DNA from: JBHGXV01 sp041920505
GTDB lineage: Bacteria > Bacillota > Bacilli > Brevibacillales > Brevibacillaceae
Assembly (NCBI GenBank): GCA_041920505.1
Contig: JBHGXV010000039.1
Location: 186,001 to 250,000, forward strand
DNA: 64,000 nucleotides
Direction: 5' to 3'
A program made the translations under genes and the position numbers. Shown piece after piece: positions 38,406-46,329 of this stretch (positions within the stretch are counted from its first letter, which is position 1; each line of letters starts with the position of its first letter). The notes beneath the pieces were generated by a model that ran no database searches, was not told the origin of the DNA, and saw only the letters and a list, made by a program, of their open reading frames with translations.

Positions 38406-39029
38406 TTACTCGACGCGCTCCAGATTGCCGTTGGCGTCCATTTTAAACACCGGCTTCGGGTGAGCTTCCTCTTCCTGCAAAAACGCTAGTTTGCGGGCCC
38501 GCTCCATGATCTGCAAGAGCGCCTGGTAATCTTCGTTCACTCCCCGCACCTCTTCCAATTCCCGTCTCAGCCTGTTGTTCTCTTCCTGCAACTCTTTTAT
38601 CTCGCTGTCTTTTTTTTGCAACTCCTGCTCCAACTGCCTAAGATTACGAAGCCTCTCCTTCTGGTTCATCAGCGCGCGGATTGCCGTCTCCAGCGCGTAG
38701 TCCTCGTCTGTCGCCGTCGCGGCGGTGCCGGGTGCCGGACCCGGCTGGGCCCCTGCGCCTTTGGCGGCCAAATCGGCGCCCGCAAGCAATCGCCCGTTCT
38801 TTTTCAATTGCTGCCGCTGGCTCTTGGCGATGGCGATGGCGGCGTCGTAGCGCTTGCGAACCGTGCTGTTCCAGCGAAAACCACAAGCGGCTGCGGTACG
38901 TCCCAGCCGCTGGCCCACCTCTTCAAAGGCCGCAAGCTGCGTCCCGCCTTCGCGAATATGGCGGAGCGTCACTTCGGCCAGCACCAGATCGTCGTCTTCC
39001 GTCCAAGCGTCTTGTCGTGCAGCTACCAT
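38406..39029 (-). CDS. RsfA family transcriptional regulator (YlbO-like)
   Basis: 207 residues. N-terminal Myb/SANT-like domain (residues 1-60) with the family pattern RQDAWTEDDDLVLAEVTLRHIREGGTQ and RTAAACGFRWNSTVRKRY. A long coiled coil follows (about 125-175), then a short C-terminal tail. RsfA proteins in B. subtilis regulate a subset of sigma-F genes in the prespore; YlbO is the paralog next to ylbP, matching the position here. An Ala/Gly/Pro-rich linker lies near residues 85-108. GGAGG is ten bases before the ATG. Confidence 0.9.
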   Translation of the reverse strand: MVAARQDAWTEDDDLVLAEVTLRHIREGGTQLAAFEEVGQRLGRTAAACGFRWNSTVRKRYDAAIAIAKSQRQQLKKNGRLLAGADLAAKGAGAQPGPAPGTAATATDEDYALETAIRALMNQKERLRNLRQLEQELQKKDSEIKELQEENNRLRRELEEVRGVNEDYQALLQIMERARKLAFLQEEEAHPKPVFKMDANGNLERVE

Positions 39030-39186
39030 ATGTGATGTCCCTCCCGTATGCTAATGAGGTTGATGTACTTCATCCTATGCTTTTCGCAATTCTCGTAGAA
39101 TCGCTGTCTGCTAGAAAAAGTATCTCCAACCATTTCGCCGTTTAAACGGAAGGGAATCTCTTGCAAGCCCTCTTACTTGCGCCAAA

Positions 39187-39993
39187 CTACTTTTTGTTGA
39201 GAAAACGTTCCACACTGGCCACGTGCTGCTCGCTGCCCCACAGCCCGGCGCACTGTTCGATCTCTCTTTGGACGCACTCCTCACGGCTGAGACCGGACCG
39301 TTTCCACATGAGCATCCGCATGTACGCTTCAATCCCCGACAACGGCCGGGCAGCGATCTGACGGGCGAACGCCAAGACAGTCTCTTCCAGTTTTTCCGGC
39401 GGACAGACACGGTCGACGAAACCGAGCGCGTGCGCTTCGGCGGCGCTGAATCGCTCCCCGGTCAACAGCATCGCCAAGGCCCGGGATTCGGGAAGCTTGG
39501 CCAGCAGGCGGCTGCCGCCGCCCCAGCCGGTGGTGATGTGAAGCCCGATCTGCACGAATCCCAGCACCGCCGTCTCGCTGGCGAAGCGGAAGTGGCAGGA
39601 CGCGGCGAATTCACAACCGCCGCCTACCGCCGTGCCGTTGATCATCGCAATCGTCGGCTTGGGATAGTCATCGATCACAGTCAGGAGTTCTCCCACTCTC
39701 GCAAGCAAAGGCAATGCCTGTTTTGCCCCGCGCGCGGACATGAACTGTTCCAGATCGCCGCCGGAGACAAACGCGCTTCCCGCGCCGGTAAACACGACCA
39801 CCTTGATCCGCTCGTCCGTCCGATAGCGCTTAAGCGTCTCGCGCAGTTCGTCGGCCATCTCCAGGCTGATCGCGTTGCGGACATGGGGCCGGTTGAGGGT
39901 AATCAGGGCAATCCCGTCCGTCTCCCGTACGTCTATCGTTTGCATGGTCTGCGAGCATCCTTTCTCTCGGGAACCTTCCCGTTTTTGTTTCAT
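39187..39993 (-). CDS. Enoyl-CoA hydratase/isomerase family protein
   Basis: 268 residues, crotonase fold. Oxyanion-hole segments FTGAGSAFVSGGDLEQF (about 70) and NGTAVGGGCEFAASCHFRFAS (about 118); the second glutamate position in the TETSLG region of typical hydratases reads LGFVQIGLHI here, so hydration activity is uncertain and another crotonase reaction is possible. The start at 39993 is chosen for AAGGTG five bases upstream; an ATG at 39945 (MQTIDVRET) gives the more usual family N-terminus and is a fair alternative. It is not part of the yng block, from which ylbP and the RsfA-type gene separate it. Confidence 0.8.
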   Translation of the reverse strand: MKQKREGSREKGCSQTMQTIDVRETDGIALITLNRPHVRNAISLEMADELRETLKRYRTDERIKVVVFTGAGSAFVSGGDLEQFMSARGAKQALPLLARVGELLTVIDDYPKPTIAMINGTAVGGGCEFAASCHFRFASETAVLGFVQIGLHITTGWGGGSRLLAKLPESRALAMLLTGERFSAAEAHALGFVDRVCPPEKLEETVLAFARQIAARPLSGIEAYMRMLMWKRSGLSREECVQREIEQCAGLWGSEQHVASVERFLNKK

Positions 39994-40045
39994 TGTAGCA
40001 CCTTTTCGGAACAAAAAAACCGGGAACGATCGCGTCGTCCCCGTT

Positions 40046-40405
40046 TTACAATAAGCATTTCATCGCCGATTGATTGTATCCGACGATCAGGTTCTCGCCG
40101 TCGGTCAGGATGGGCCGTCTCAAGAGGCGCGGTTCTTCGCTCAGCAGCGCAAGCAGTTCGTTGAGCCTCATTTCGTTGATGTCCACATCCAGATCCTTGA
40201 ATTTATTGCTGCGAGTGGAAAGAATCTCGTCAAGCCCGTTTGTCGTCATCTTGATCATTTCGCGAAGCTCTTCCACTGTCGGAGGATTCTTGAAAAGATG
40301 CCGCTCTTCGTACTTAATTCCGTTTTGACTCAGCCATGCTTTGGTCTTGCGACAGGACGTGCAACTCGGATATGTAAAAAACGTCAATTTGGCAGCGGTT
40401 GCCAT
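40046..40405 (-). CDS. Spx/MgsR family thioredoxin-fold regulator (ArsC-like)
   Basis: 119 residues. Spx-type fold with the redox CxxC motif CTSC (C15, C18) in TYPSCTSCRKTKAWL. TTNGLDEILSTRSNKFKDL corresponds to the Spx surface, including the glycine (G52 in Spx) that contacts the RNA polymerase alpha C-terminal domain, and EEPRLLRRPILTDGENLIVGYN to the Spx C-terminal half. It stops short of the RSFQLREAQ tail of Spx that is used for proteolytic control, so it may be an MgsR-like paralog. GGAGGG lies eight bases before the ATG at 40405. Divergent from the regulator at 40625. Confidence 0.82.
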   Translation of the reverse strand: MATAAKLTFFTYPSCTSCRKTKAWLSQNGIKYEERHLFKNPPTVEELREMIKMTTNGLDEILSTRSNKFKDLDVDINEMRLNELLALLSEEPRLLRRPILTDGENLIVGYNQSAMKCLL

Positions 40406-40542
40406 TACCAATCCCTCCGTTTCACCCATTCATTTCCACGCTTACTTCTTACTTTTTTCAAGTACATTATAGTCTTCTATTTTACACTGTGTCAATAGTG
40501 TTTAATATAAGATATTTTGTTCGTAAGCTTTGTCACAAGGTG

Positions 40543-40554
40543 TTTACATGTAAA
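40543..40554. promoter_or_regulatory. Perfect 12-base palindrome TTTACATGTAAA
   Basis: The palindrome lies in the A/T-rich region between the divergent Spx-family gene and the winged-helix regulator gene, 71 bases before the latter's start. Its size and place suit an operator for a dimeric regulator, perhaps the neighbour itself. A second, imperfect dyad (ACACT...AGTGT, about 40484-40501) is close by. Confidence 0.4.
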
Positions 40555-40624
40555 AAGCTTAACAACGCTAGAAAAATCATTTAAACTATAAATCGACATG
40601 AATATCCTGAAAGGGGGGAAGCGC

Positions 40625-41338
40625 ATGGAAAATGATGCCCAGAAACTTACTAGTGCTCTGGCAGATCCTACACGCTTTTCCATCTATCAATTCATTGCGT
40701 CCAAACGGGAGGCGGTCACCGTCCAGGAGATTGCTGACCACTTTTCCATCCATCCCAACGTCGCCCGCTTGCACCTGAGCAAACTGGAAGATGTCGACCT
40801 GCTCACATCCGTTTCGGACAAGAGCGGGAAAGGCGGACGGCCGAGCCGTCTCTATTCCGTGTCCGATCAAGTCGTCAGTTTGCAGTTCCCGCCGCGCGAT
40901 TACCAGTTTCTCGCCAATATCGCGATTGAAGCACTGGCCTCTCTCGGGGAAGCAGGCGAGAGCGCGCTGATCAAGATGGGACGCCGCATGGGCATGGAAG
41001 CAGCCAAACGGGCGATCGCCGAGAATCATCTCGACCCCTCCACGCTTCCGTTGGAAAAGGCATTGGAAAGCATTCAGCGCCTGATTGTCGCGCAAGGCCT
41101 CAATCCGGATATCGAATTGATGGAGGATGGACGCATCCGCTTCCGGGTATTCAACTGCACGTTCTACGAAGTGGTGAAACGGTTCCCCGCCAGTGTGTGC
41201 AAAATGCACAACGCCCTTTTGGCAGGAATATTTGAGGTGTATTTTGGAGAGATTGAGTTACATGAAGACGATTCCATGCAGACCGGATGCCAGTCGTGCA
41301 ATTACACCGTCGTGCGCCTGAAACAGGTTCACGCATGA
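40625..41338 (+). CDS. Winged-helix regulator with C-terminal cysteines (COG2345/SufR-like)
   Basis: 237 residues. N-terminal ArsR/DeoR-like winged helix (about residues 5-80: TRFSIYQFIASKREAVTVQEIADHFSIHPNVARLHL). The C-terminal domain has four cysteines, C178 (VFNCTFYE), C192 (ASVCKMHN), C222 and C225 (TGCQSCNY). In the related SufR regulators cysteines in this region ligate an Fe-S cluster and control suf genes, so metal or redox sensing is likely; the target is unknown. AAAGGGGGG lies seven bases before the ATG at 40625. An upstream in-frame ATG at 40598 overlaps the ribosome binding site. Confidence 0.75.
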   Translation: MENDAQKLTSALADPTRFSIYQFIASKREAVTVQEIADHFSIHPNVARLHLSKLEDVDLLTSVSDKSGKGGRPSRLYSVSDQVVSLQFPPRDYQFLANIAIEALASLGEAGESALIKMGRRMGMEAAKRAIAENHLDPSTLPLEKALESIQRLIVAQGLNPDIELMEDGRIRFRVFNCTFYEVVKRFPASVCKMHNALLAGIFEVYFGEIELHEDDSMQTGCQSCNYTVVRLKQVHA

Positions 41339-41492
41339 CTTGTTCGCCGCCGGGCCCGAAGACCCTGCGACGGCTACATGCCTGTTGATGTCAAAAAACC
41401 GTCATACCTTCCCGTTTACACGCCGCAAACCTGTCCCTTATAATGGGAAAGGAATCGTTTGCATGGAAATATTGCCAAAGGGGGGATACGGA

Positions 41493-41759
41493 ATGGATCG
41501 CATGTATCGCGTTCTCGGATTTTGGACCTTGATGATTGCGCTGATGGCTCTCTGGGGCAAACTGATGGCCATGGCCCTGTTGTTCTTCGCGTTGACCGCT
41601 GTGTTCGTAGCGCTCAGCTACATGCAATTGTCCGAGAAGACGTACTTGAAGATCTTTTTCGGATTCATGTTCTTATCTTTCGTCGGTTTCACCTATTACA
41701 CGTTCTTCTTGATGCCGCCCGGCGGCGGGGAACACTCGCTCGCACAACTGATGTTGTAA
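41493..41759 (+). CDS. DUF2626 family membrane protein
   Basis: 88 residues. Starts MDRMYRVLGFWTL and has three hydrophobic helices (about residues 8-22, 25-43 and 53-72), the typical DUF2626 layout seen in B. subtilis YqgY. Function is unknown. In B. subtilis it neighbours the yqgX hydrolase gene, which is also nearby here (44731). GGGGGG lies eight bases before the ATG. A frame open upstream to 41340 is ignored because this start is well supported. Confidence 0.8.
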   Translation: MDRMYRVLGFWTLMIALMALWGKLMAMALLFFALTAVFVALSYMQLSEKTYLKIFFGFMFLSFVGFTYYTFFLMPPGGGEHSLAQLML

Positions 41760-41770
41760 ACGAATCGAAC

Positions 41771-41800
41771 AAAACCGGGGATGATCTCCCCGGTTTTTTT
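41771..41800. terminator. Bidirectional terminator after the DUF2626 gene
   Basis: ACCGGGG (41774-41780) and CCCCGGT (41788-41794) pair around ATGATCT; A residues precede and seven T residues follow. It ends the DUF2626 transcript (+) and could also serve the convergent methyltransferase gene (-), which ends at 41857. Confidence 0.9.
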
Positions 41801-41856
41801 GTTCCTTCTCTTTCGGTTGAACGCGGTAGTTTGCGGCCAAAATGCCCGGCCAGCGG

Positions 41857-42990
41857 CTAAAAGATGACCCGCTCATCAGGCGCGATCTCCTTGGACTGAA
41901 TCAAGACGCGAAACACGCCGCCCATGCCTCCGGGCAAAATCAGTTGCTGGATGGCCCGGTTGCGCTTCATTGCCTCGCTGGTAAACGGATCGCGGTCGTT
42001 GTGGGCCTGCGCCTTGTGCAAAATGCCCGCCTTGATCAAAAACTGATCCTGCCGCATCAGGGCTAGCGGCGCCAGTCCCGCCGCTTCCCCCCACTTCATC
42101 AAGGCGGAAAAGTTGACATGGGCCGTCATGTCCTGCTCTCCCACCCGGACGAACGGATCTTCGATCGCCTGATGCCGGTAATAGCACATCAGCGTCCCCC
42201 GCCGCCTGCTCGGATGGTACAAGTCCTCCGCCGTATCCCCGTAATCGATCGTAATCACGTACCCGCGCGCCAGCAGCCGCGAGACGGCCTCCACCGCGCC
42301 GCGCATCCCGAGGTTCAGCTCGATCCGCGTGCCGGCCGGAAGTTTGGGCAGCGGTTCCCGCTCCAGGTACCGGGCCACTTCATCCGTCAGCGCCGGCAGA
42401 TACGTTTCCACGAGGCGCTCTGCCGCACTGTCCCAGCCGACTCCCACCTCGCGCCAGCCCTGTCTGTGCCGCTCCACGAGATGGACGGGAAAGGCGTCAA
42501 ACCACTCGTTGGAGACCACCACGCCTTCCACCCGTTCCGCCTCGGCCGCCGCCTCCACCGAGTCGTACCAGCACTTCTCGACCGTAACCTCGGCCAGCGC
42601 CTCCTGTTGCAGGCGGCGATGGTACGGGCTGGACTCGATCAGCACGAGCCGCATCTGCCGGTACAGATCGGGAGCCGCTTCGGCGATCCGCCGGACCATG
42701 TTCCTGGCCAGCGCGCCGGTGCCGCCGCCCGCCTCCACCAGCGCCGGGCGGTCGATCCCCGCCTTGCGCCACATCCCGATGACCGCGTCAGCCAGCGTTT
42801 CGGCGAAGACGGGATGGACAGTCGCGCTGGTAAAAAAATCGCCCTCTTTTCCTACTTTCGGCTTTTCTGACATATAATACCCGTATCGCGGATGGTACAG
42901 CGCCAGTTCCATGAAACGCGCGAACGGAATCGCCTTGCAGGCGCTTTGCCCGATTTCACCTTGTATGATCGCAAGCAGTTCGTCTGCCAT
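41857..42990 (-). CDS. SAM-dependent methyltransferase, MidA/NDUFAF7 family
   Basis: 377 residues (COG1565). The N-terminal segment RFMELALYHPRYGYYM and the SAM-binding LVEAGGGTGALARNMVRR (about residue 82) are characteristic, as are GVVVSNEWFDAFPVH and ITIDYGDTAEDLYHP. The mitochondrial relative dimethylates an arginine of complex I subunit NDUFS2; the bacterial target is not known. The ATG at 42990 is preferred (AAGGAA and AGGAG upstream); the frame continues to 43083. It is divergent from the coiled-coil gene at 43214. Confidence 0.88.
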   Translation of the reverse strand: MADELLAIIQGEIGQSACKAIPFARFMELALYHPRYGYYMSEKPKVGKEGDFFTSATVHPVFAETLADAVIGMWRKAGIDRPALVEAGGGTGALARNMVRRIAEAAPDLYRQMRLVLIESSPYHRRLQQEALAEVTVEKCWYDSVEAAAEAERVEGVVVSNEWFDAFPVHLVERHRQGWREVGVGWDSAAERLVETYLPALTDEVARYLEREPLPKLPAGTRIELNLGMRGAVEAVSRLLARGYVITIDYGDTAEDLYHPSRRRGTLMCYYRHQAIEDPFVRVGEQDMTAHVNFSALMKWGEAAGLAPLALMRQDQFLIKAGILHKAQAHNDRDPFTSEAMKRNRAIQQLILPGGMGGVFRVLIQSKEIAPDERVIF

Positions 42991-43213
42991 GTTTCCTTGC
43001 TCCTGTATGTTCACGTGATCCTTTTTTTGCGTTTTCGCACACAAAACCAGGTCCGGGTCGTTATAATGAATCCATAACGCCATATGATGAAGAGAGAGAT
43101 CTCGCCAGCATGTTCATGAATTTTACCATGCCGACGATTCTGAAATCAAGAAAGGGATGTCATCCCGGTTCCGCAGCCGGCTGATCAAAACAGTTCCTTT
43201 TGAAGGTGACCGT

Positions 43214-44281
43214 ATGAGAAGATGCTTGTTCCTGGCCCTGGCCTTTTTGTTGCTCTTCCCTCCGCCCGTTACCCGGGCGCAGGACCCGCTTCCGCTTGAA
43301 CAGGTGATCTTGCAGCAACATCTGACGCAAGCAGAACTACAACGCAATCTCGCCCTGATCAAACAGGAAGAGGACCGCCTGCAGTCAGAACTGGCCCGCC
43401 TCGACATCGAGCTGAAGAAACAGGCGCTGGTGATTGCGTCCATGCGGCGGCACGCCGGAGACGTCGCCCGCGCCTACTATACCGGCGAGCGCGCCACTCT
43501 TCTGACACTGCTGTTTGACACGGACAATTTCAACGATTTCCTCATGGTGGTCGACTTCCTGCAACTGTTGTTCGAGAAAGACATGGGCAAACTGGAGAGC
43601 TTCCAGGCAGAGCGCGCAAAAGCGGCAAAGCTGTTGGCGGACAAGCAAGACCGTCTGAGCAAGGTTGTCCTCGTCCGCCAGCACTTCGAGCAACAATTGA
43701 CGAAAATCCTGGCGATCCAAAAAGCCAAGGAAGAAAACCTGGCCAAACTGTCCGATCCGACGGCCGTGCAATCGCTGATGGATCATCTGATCGCCGACTG
43801 GAACAGCCGGGGACTGCCCGCATTCCACCGGTTCTTCAACACCCTGTCCAACGTGATGGGGCAACTGCCCGAGTTGCTCGCATCCGACCGGGAGCGCTTC
43901 GACCTGCTGAACGGGACGGTGGTGATCGGCGAAGACGAGTTCAACCGGTTTCTCGCCTCCAAGGACGACATCTTCAAACAGTCCCGCTTCCAGTTCACGG
44001 ACAACCAACTGATCGTCGACGGCAGCTACGACCAGATGAACCTGCGGGTGGTCGGCCATTACGAACTTGTCTCCCCTACCGTGCTGAAATTTCACATCAA
44101 CCAACTGCTGTTCGACGGGTTCTCCCTGCCGGACACCACCGTACAGGAGTTGGAAAATTCGTACGACCTCGGCTTTTATCCGGCGTTGATCGACCCCAAC
44201 ATCCAGGTGAAGAGCCTGACGCTCGACCATCAACAACTGACGCTCAAGCTGTCGTACGACCTGTTGGGATTGCTCAGGTGA
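43214..44281 (+). CDS. Secreted coiled-coil protein with PcsB/EnvC-like helical region
   Basis: 355 residues; no named family recognised with certainty. A signal peptide (residues 1-22, ending TRA) precedes a long helical region (about 28-175). Within it, DVARAYYTGERATLLTLLF and NFNDFLMVVDFLQLLFEKD resemble the segment in PcsB, CwlO and EnvC that interacts with FtsX. In place of a peptidase domain, the C-terminal part (about 230-355) looks like a beta-rich domain similar to YpmS/DUF2140 or DUF2993 lipid-binding folds (VIDGSY-like LIVDGSYDQMNLRVVGHYEL). It may be a non-enzymatic envelope factor. GAAGGTG is five bases before the ATG at 43214. Confidence 0.6.
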   Translation: MRRCLFLALAFLLLFPPPVTRAQDPLPLEQVILQQHLTQAELQRNLALIKQEEDRLQSELARLDIELKKQALVIASMRRHAGDVARAYYTGERATLLTLLFDTDNFNDFLMVVDFLQLLFEKDMGKLESFQAERAKAAKLLADKQDRLSKVVLVRQHFEQQLTKILAIQKAKEENLAKLSDPTAVQSLMDHLIADWNSRGLPAFHRFFNTLSNVMGQLPELLASDRERFDLLNGTVVIGEDEFNRFLASKDDIFKQSRFQFTDNQLIVDGSYDQMNLRVVGHYELVSPTVLKFHINQLLFDGFSLPDTTVQELENSYDLGFYPALIDPNIQVKSLTLDHQQLTLKLSYDLLGLLR

Positions 44282-44356
44282 ACGGCAGGCCGAATAACAA
44301 AAAAAGGCGGTTTTCACCACCTTTTCGCCTTGCCTGTGATATCGGTCAACCGCCCG

Positions 44357-44548
44357 TCACGTGTTGGGCAGTTCCCGCTGATTGTCGCGGAACATGCTCT
44401 CGTCGTCTTCCAGCATACGGTACTTGACGCCCTCGACATCATCAAACTGGCCGTCTTTTTTCGCCCAATACCAGATGAGCAGGGCGGAGGCGGACAGGCT
44501 GACCATGATGATGATCAGCATCAAGGAGCTAAGTGATAGTCCGAACAT
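44357..44548 (-). CDS. ccoS: CcoS/FixS-like small membrane protein
   Basis: 63 residues. One N-terminal transmembrane helix (about residues 5-25) followed by WAKKDGQFDDVEGVKYRML, close to the CcoS pattern of helix plus SGQFDDLEGPAHRIL. CcoS/FixS assists assembly of cbb3-type cytochrome oxidase, partly through copper handling by its partner CcoI. No ccoNOP or ccoI gene is in this window, so the partner must be elsewhere or the protein serves another oxidase. AGGAGGG is six bases before the ATG at 44548. Confidence 0.6.
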   Translation of the reverse strand: MFGLSLSSLMLIIIMVSLSASALLIWYWAKKDGQFDDVEGVKYRMLEDDESMFRDNQRELPNT

Positions 44549-44730
44549 GTGAATCCCTCCTGAATGAGTGAGGATGGTATGACATTTTTCACAGATCTTA
44601 CTCCCCAGTTTACCAATCCGCGGACGTTTTCGCCAGTCCAGGTCCTTGGCAGTGATTGAACGTTCTGTGACACTGCCGGTTGCCCGCAAACGTCCCCGGG
44701 CTCACCGCGCATGATGGGCGGGCCACAGGT

Positions 44731-45366
44731 TCACCGCAACAGGCCGGTGACATACGGATTGTACATCTTTTCCGTCTCAATCGTCGTGCGCGGCCCGTGG
44801 CCCGGATAGACGATGGTGTCGTCGTCCAGTTCAAACAATTTGTCCTGGATGCTCTCCATCAATGTCTCGAAATCGCCGCCGGGCAGATCGGTGCGTCCGA
44901 TGGACTGGGCAAACAGCACGTCGCCGCCGAAACAGTGCCTCCCGATGACGAACGAGCAACTGCCCGGAGAATGGCCTGGTGTGTGCAGCACGCGGATGGA
45001 CAGTCCGGCCAACTCCAGCACCTGTCCGTCGGCCAATTCGCGTTCCGCCGGTTCGCAGACAATCGGGTCAAACCCGAAGCGAGCCGAGCCGTTCAAGAGA
45101 GGATCGGTCAACCAACTCTGTTCGGCCGGGTGGATGTAGACAGGCGCTTGCGTCTGGCGGCGGAGCTGGTTCAACCCGCCGATGTGATCGAGATGCGCGT
45201 GGGTAAGCAGGATGGCCGCCACCCGCTCCTGTTTCACCGCCTCCAGCAGCGGCTGCGGCTGCATTCCCGGATCGAACACGATCGACTCCCCGGTGACTTC
45301 ATTGGTGACCAGATAGGCATTGGTCTCAAACGGCCCCAGCGAATAGGTCCGAATCTTGATCGTCAT
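44731..45366 (-). CDS. yqgX: MBL-fold metallo-hydrolase YqgX (glyoxalase II-like)
   Basis: 211 residues. Metallo-beta-lactamase fold with the zinc motif THAHLDHIGG (about residue 55), further ligands in HTPGHSPGS (about 129), GGDVLFAQ and PGHGPRT. The family includes small glyoxalase II enzymes that hydrolyse lactoyl-thiol esters; with bshC present, a bacillithiol-linked substrate is plausible but unproved. AAGGGG lies seven bases before the ATG at 45366. In B. subtilis it lies next to a DUF2626 gene; here four kilobases separate them. Confidence 0.88.
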   Translation of the reverse strand: MTIKIRTYSLGPFETNAYLVTNEVTGESIVFDPGMQPQPLLEAVKQERVAAILLTHAHLDHIGGLNQLRRQTQAPVYIHPAEQSWLTDPLLNGSARFGFDPIVCEPAERELADGQVLELAGLSIRVLHTPGHSPGSCSFVIGRHCFGGDVLFAQSIGRTDLPGGDFETLMESIQDKLFELDDDTIVYPGHGPRTTIETEKMYNPYVTGLLR

Positions 45367-45511
45367 GACAAAACCCCTTTCCGTGTGCCCTGTCGACCGT
45401 TGGCATACGATGACAGTCTCTTCCTTTCATAGTACCAAACCACGGGGAGGGGACACAATGTCGCGACGGCTGTACGGCGCGGAAAAGGGAGAAGGCGGAG
45501 GACAAACGGGC

Positions 45512-45952
45512 TTATTTTCCGCTCACCTTTTGCTTGGGTTTGGGATGCGGCGGCGATTCGGTCATGTTGTTTTTCAATCCCTCCAGAATTTTTAATAAGG
45601 AGTGAAAAAACGGCGAACCGAACACCGCGACGATCCCCCACACCCATATCCCCACTTCCCATGGCTTCTCCACCGTTGCAGACGGCGCACCCATGAGAAT
45701 CAGGGCCGGGTCCAGTCCGAGCAACCCGAAAATCCAACCGGCGGCCGCCACGGAAATCGCCAGGTTGAGGAATTTCTTGTAGCCGGACAACCTCGCCGCC
45801 ATGTTGTGGTCCTCCAGCCGATCCTGCTCGGCCTCGTAATCGGTGCCGAGAAACGGCACGACCGATTTGAGCGCCTCCGTGATGCCCGCCGCCGCGCTGG
45901 ACACGGCGGTCACGTAAATCAAAAACGAAATGGACGAGTCCAGGCTGACCAT
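45512..45952 (-). CDS. Hypothetical membrane protein
   Basis: 146 residues, family not recognised. Three hydrophobic segments can be seen: about residues 7-24 (SFLIYVTAVSSAAAGIT), 63-88 (FLNLAISVAAAGWIFGLLGLDP) and 101-118 (GIWVWGIVAVFGSPFF). The C-terminus is a proline/lysine-rich cytoplasmic tail. AAAGGGGG is seven bases before the ATG, so expression is likely. The small transcription unit upstream ends in its own terminator, suggesting that this gene has a separate promoter in the 45953-46005 interval. Confidence 0.65.
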   Translation of the reverse strand: MVSLDSSISFLIYVTAVSSAAAGITEALKSVVPFLGTDYEAEQDRLEDHNMAARLSGYKKFLNLAISVAAAGWIFGLLGLDPALILMGAPSATVEKPWEVGIWVWGIVAVFGSPFFHSLLKILEGLKNNMTESPPHPKPKQKVSGK

Positions 45953-46007
45953 ATCCGTTCCCCCTTTCCCTACATGTCTACGGAAGGGGCAGTCCGAATA
46001 TGCCGCG

Positions 46008-46040
46008 CAAAAAACCGCCTCCCTTATGAAGGGAGACGGT
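46008..46040 (-). terminator. Terminator of the small transcription unit downstream of phoH
   Basis: CCGCCTCCCTT (46015-46025) and AAGGGAGACGG (46029-46039) pair over 11 bases with one G-T, loop ATG; on the minus strand six T residues follow. The stop codon of a tiny ORF lies in the loop. Confidence 0.88.
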
Positions 46041-46089
46041 CGTGATCGAGCCCGTTTGCCGGGGTGTTACCGAACATGCTCTTTGGCAC
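46024..46089 (-). CDS. Tiny ORF B, 21 codons, with good ribosome binding site
   Basis: GTG start at 46089 preceded by CGGAGGTAGAT, giving a 21-residue peptide that begins MPKSMFGNTP and ends DHDRLPS; the TAA lies in the loop of the terminator. No family recognised and no signal or membrane segment. The longer frame reading into it from 46236 has no separate support. Whether it is translated is unknown; the ribosome binding site is the main argument. Confidence 0.35.
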   Translation of the reverse strand: MPKSMFGNTPANGLDHDRLPS

Positions 46090-46246
46090 ATCTACCTCCG
46101 TGACAGAGTGAGACGCTAAAGAGTACGGGGTTGCTCCCCGTTGACGATGTTCGTCTGGTGATCTTGACCATCCACGACGATTCGCCTCCTTACAAGCGTG
46201 ACTTGCAAGTCGCTCGCGTGTCTGTTTCTTGACCACCGGGCTCGAT
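46045..46246 (-). ncRNA. Candidate structured small transcript downstream of phoH
   Basis: Ten-base complementary arms ATCGAGCCCG (plus 46045-46054) and CGGGCTCGAT (plus 46237-46246) enclose about 180 bases on the minus strand. The stretch also holds a GC-rich hairpin (ACGGGG...CCCCGT, about 46124-46141), the palindrome GACTTGCAAGTC (46199-46210) and two tiny ORFs, and ends in a strong terminator. It occupies most of the 377-base gap between phoH and the hypothetical membrane gene. It may be an independent RNA gene or the 3' part of the phoH mRNA. A GATACTATA upstream (about 46249-46257) is a possible -10 region. Confidence 0.4.
46116..46175 (-). CDS. Tiny ORF A, 19 codons, with strong ribosome binding site
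   Basis: GTG start at 46175 with TAAGGAGG nine bases upstream, a near-perfect Shine-Dalgarno sequence. The 19-residue product begins MDGQDHQTNIV and ends EQPRTL; hydrophilic, no family recognised. An ATG four bases downstream in another frame would give 34 residues but with poor spacing. It precedes tiny ORF B by 26 bases. It could be a small protein, a leader peptide or chance within a structured RNA. Confidence 0.35.
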   Translation of the reverse strand: MDGQDHQTNIVNGEQPRTL

Positions 46247-46329
46247 GGCTATAGTATCCGCCGATTTTCTCCGTTTATTCATCCCGCTTGGCCGAAACAC
46301 ACAGGGCGGCATTGGACCGCCCCGGCTGC

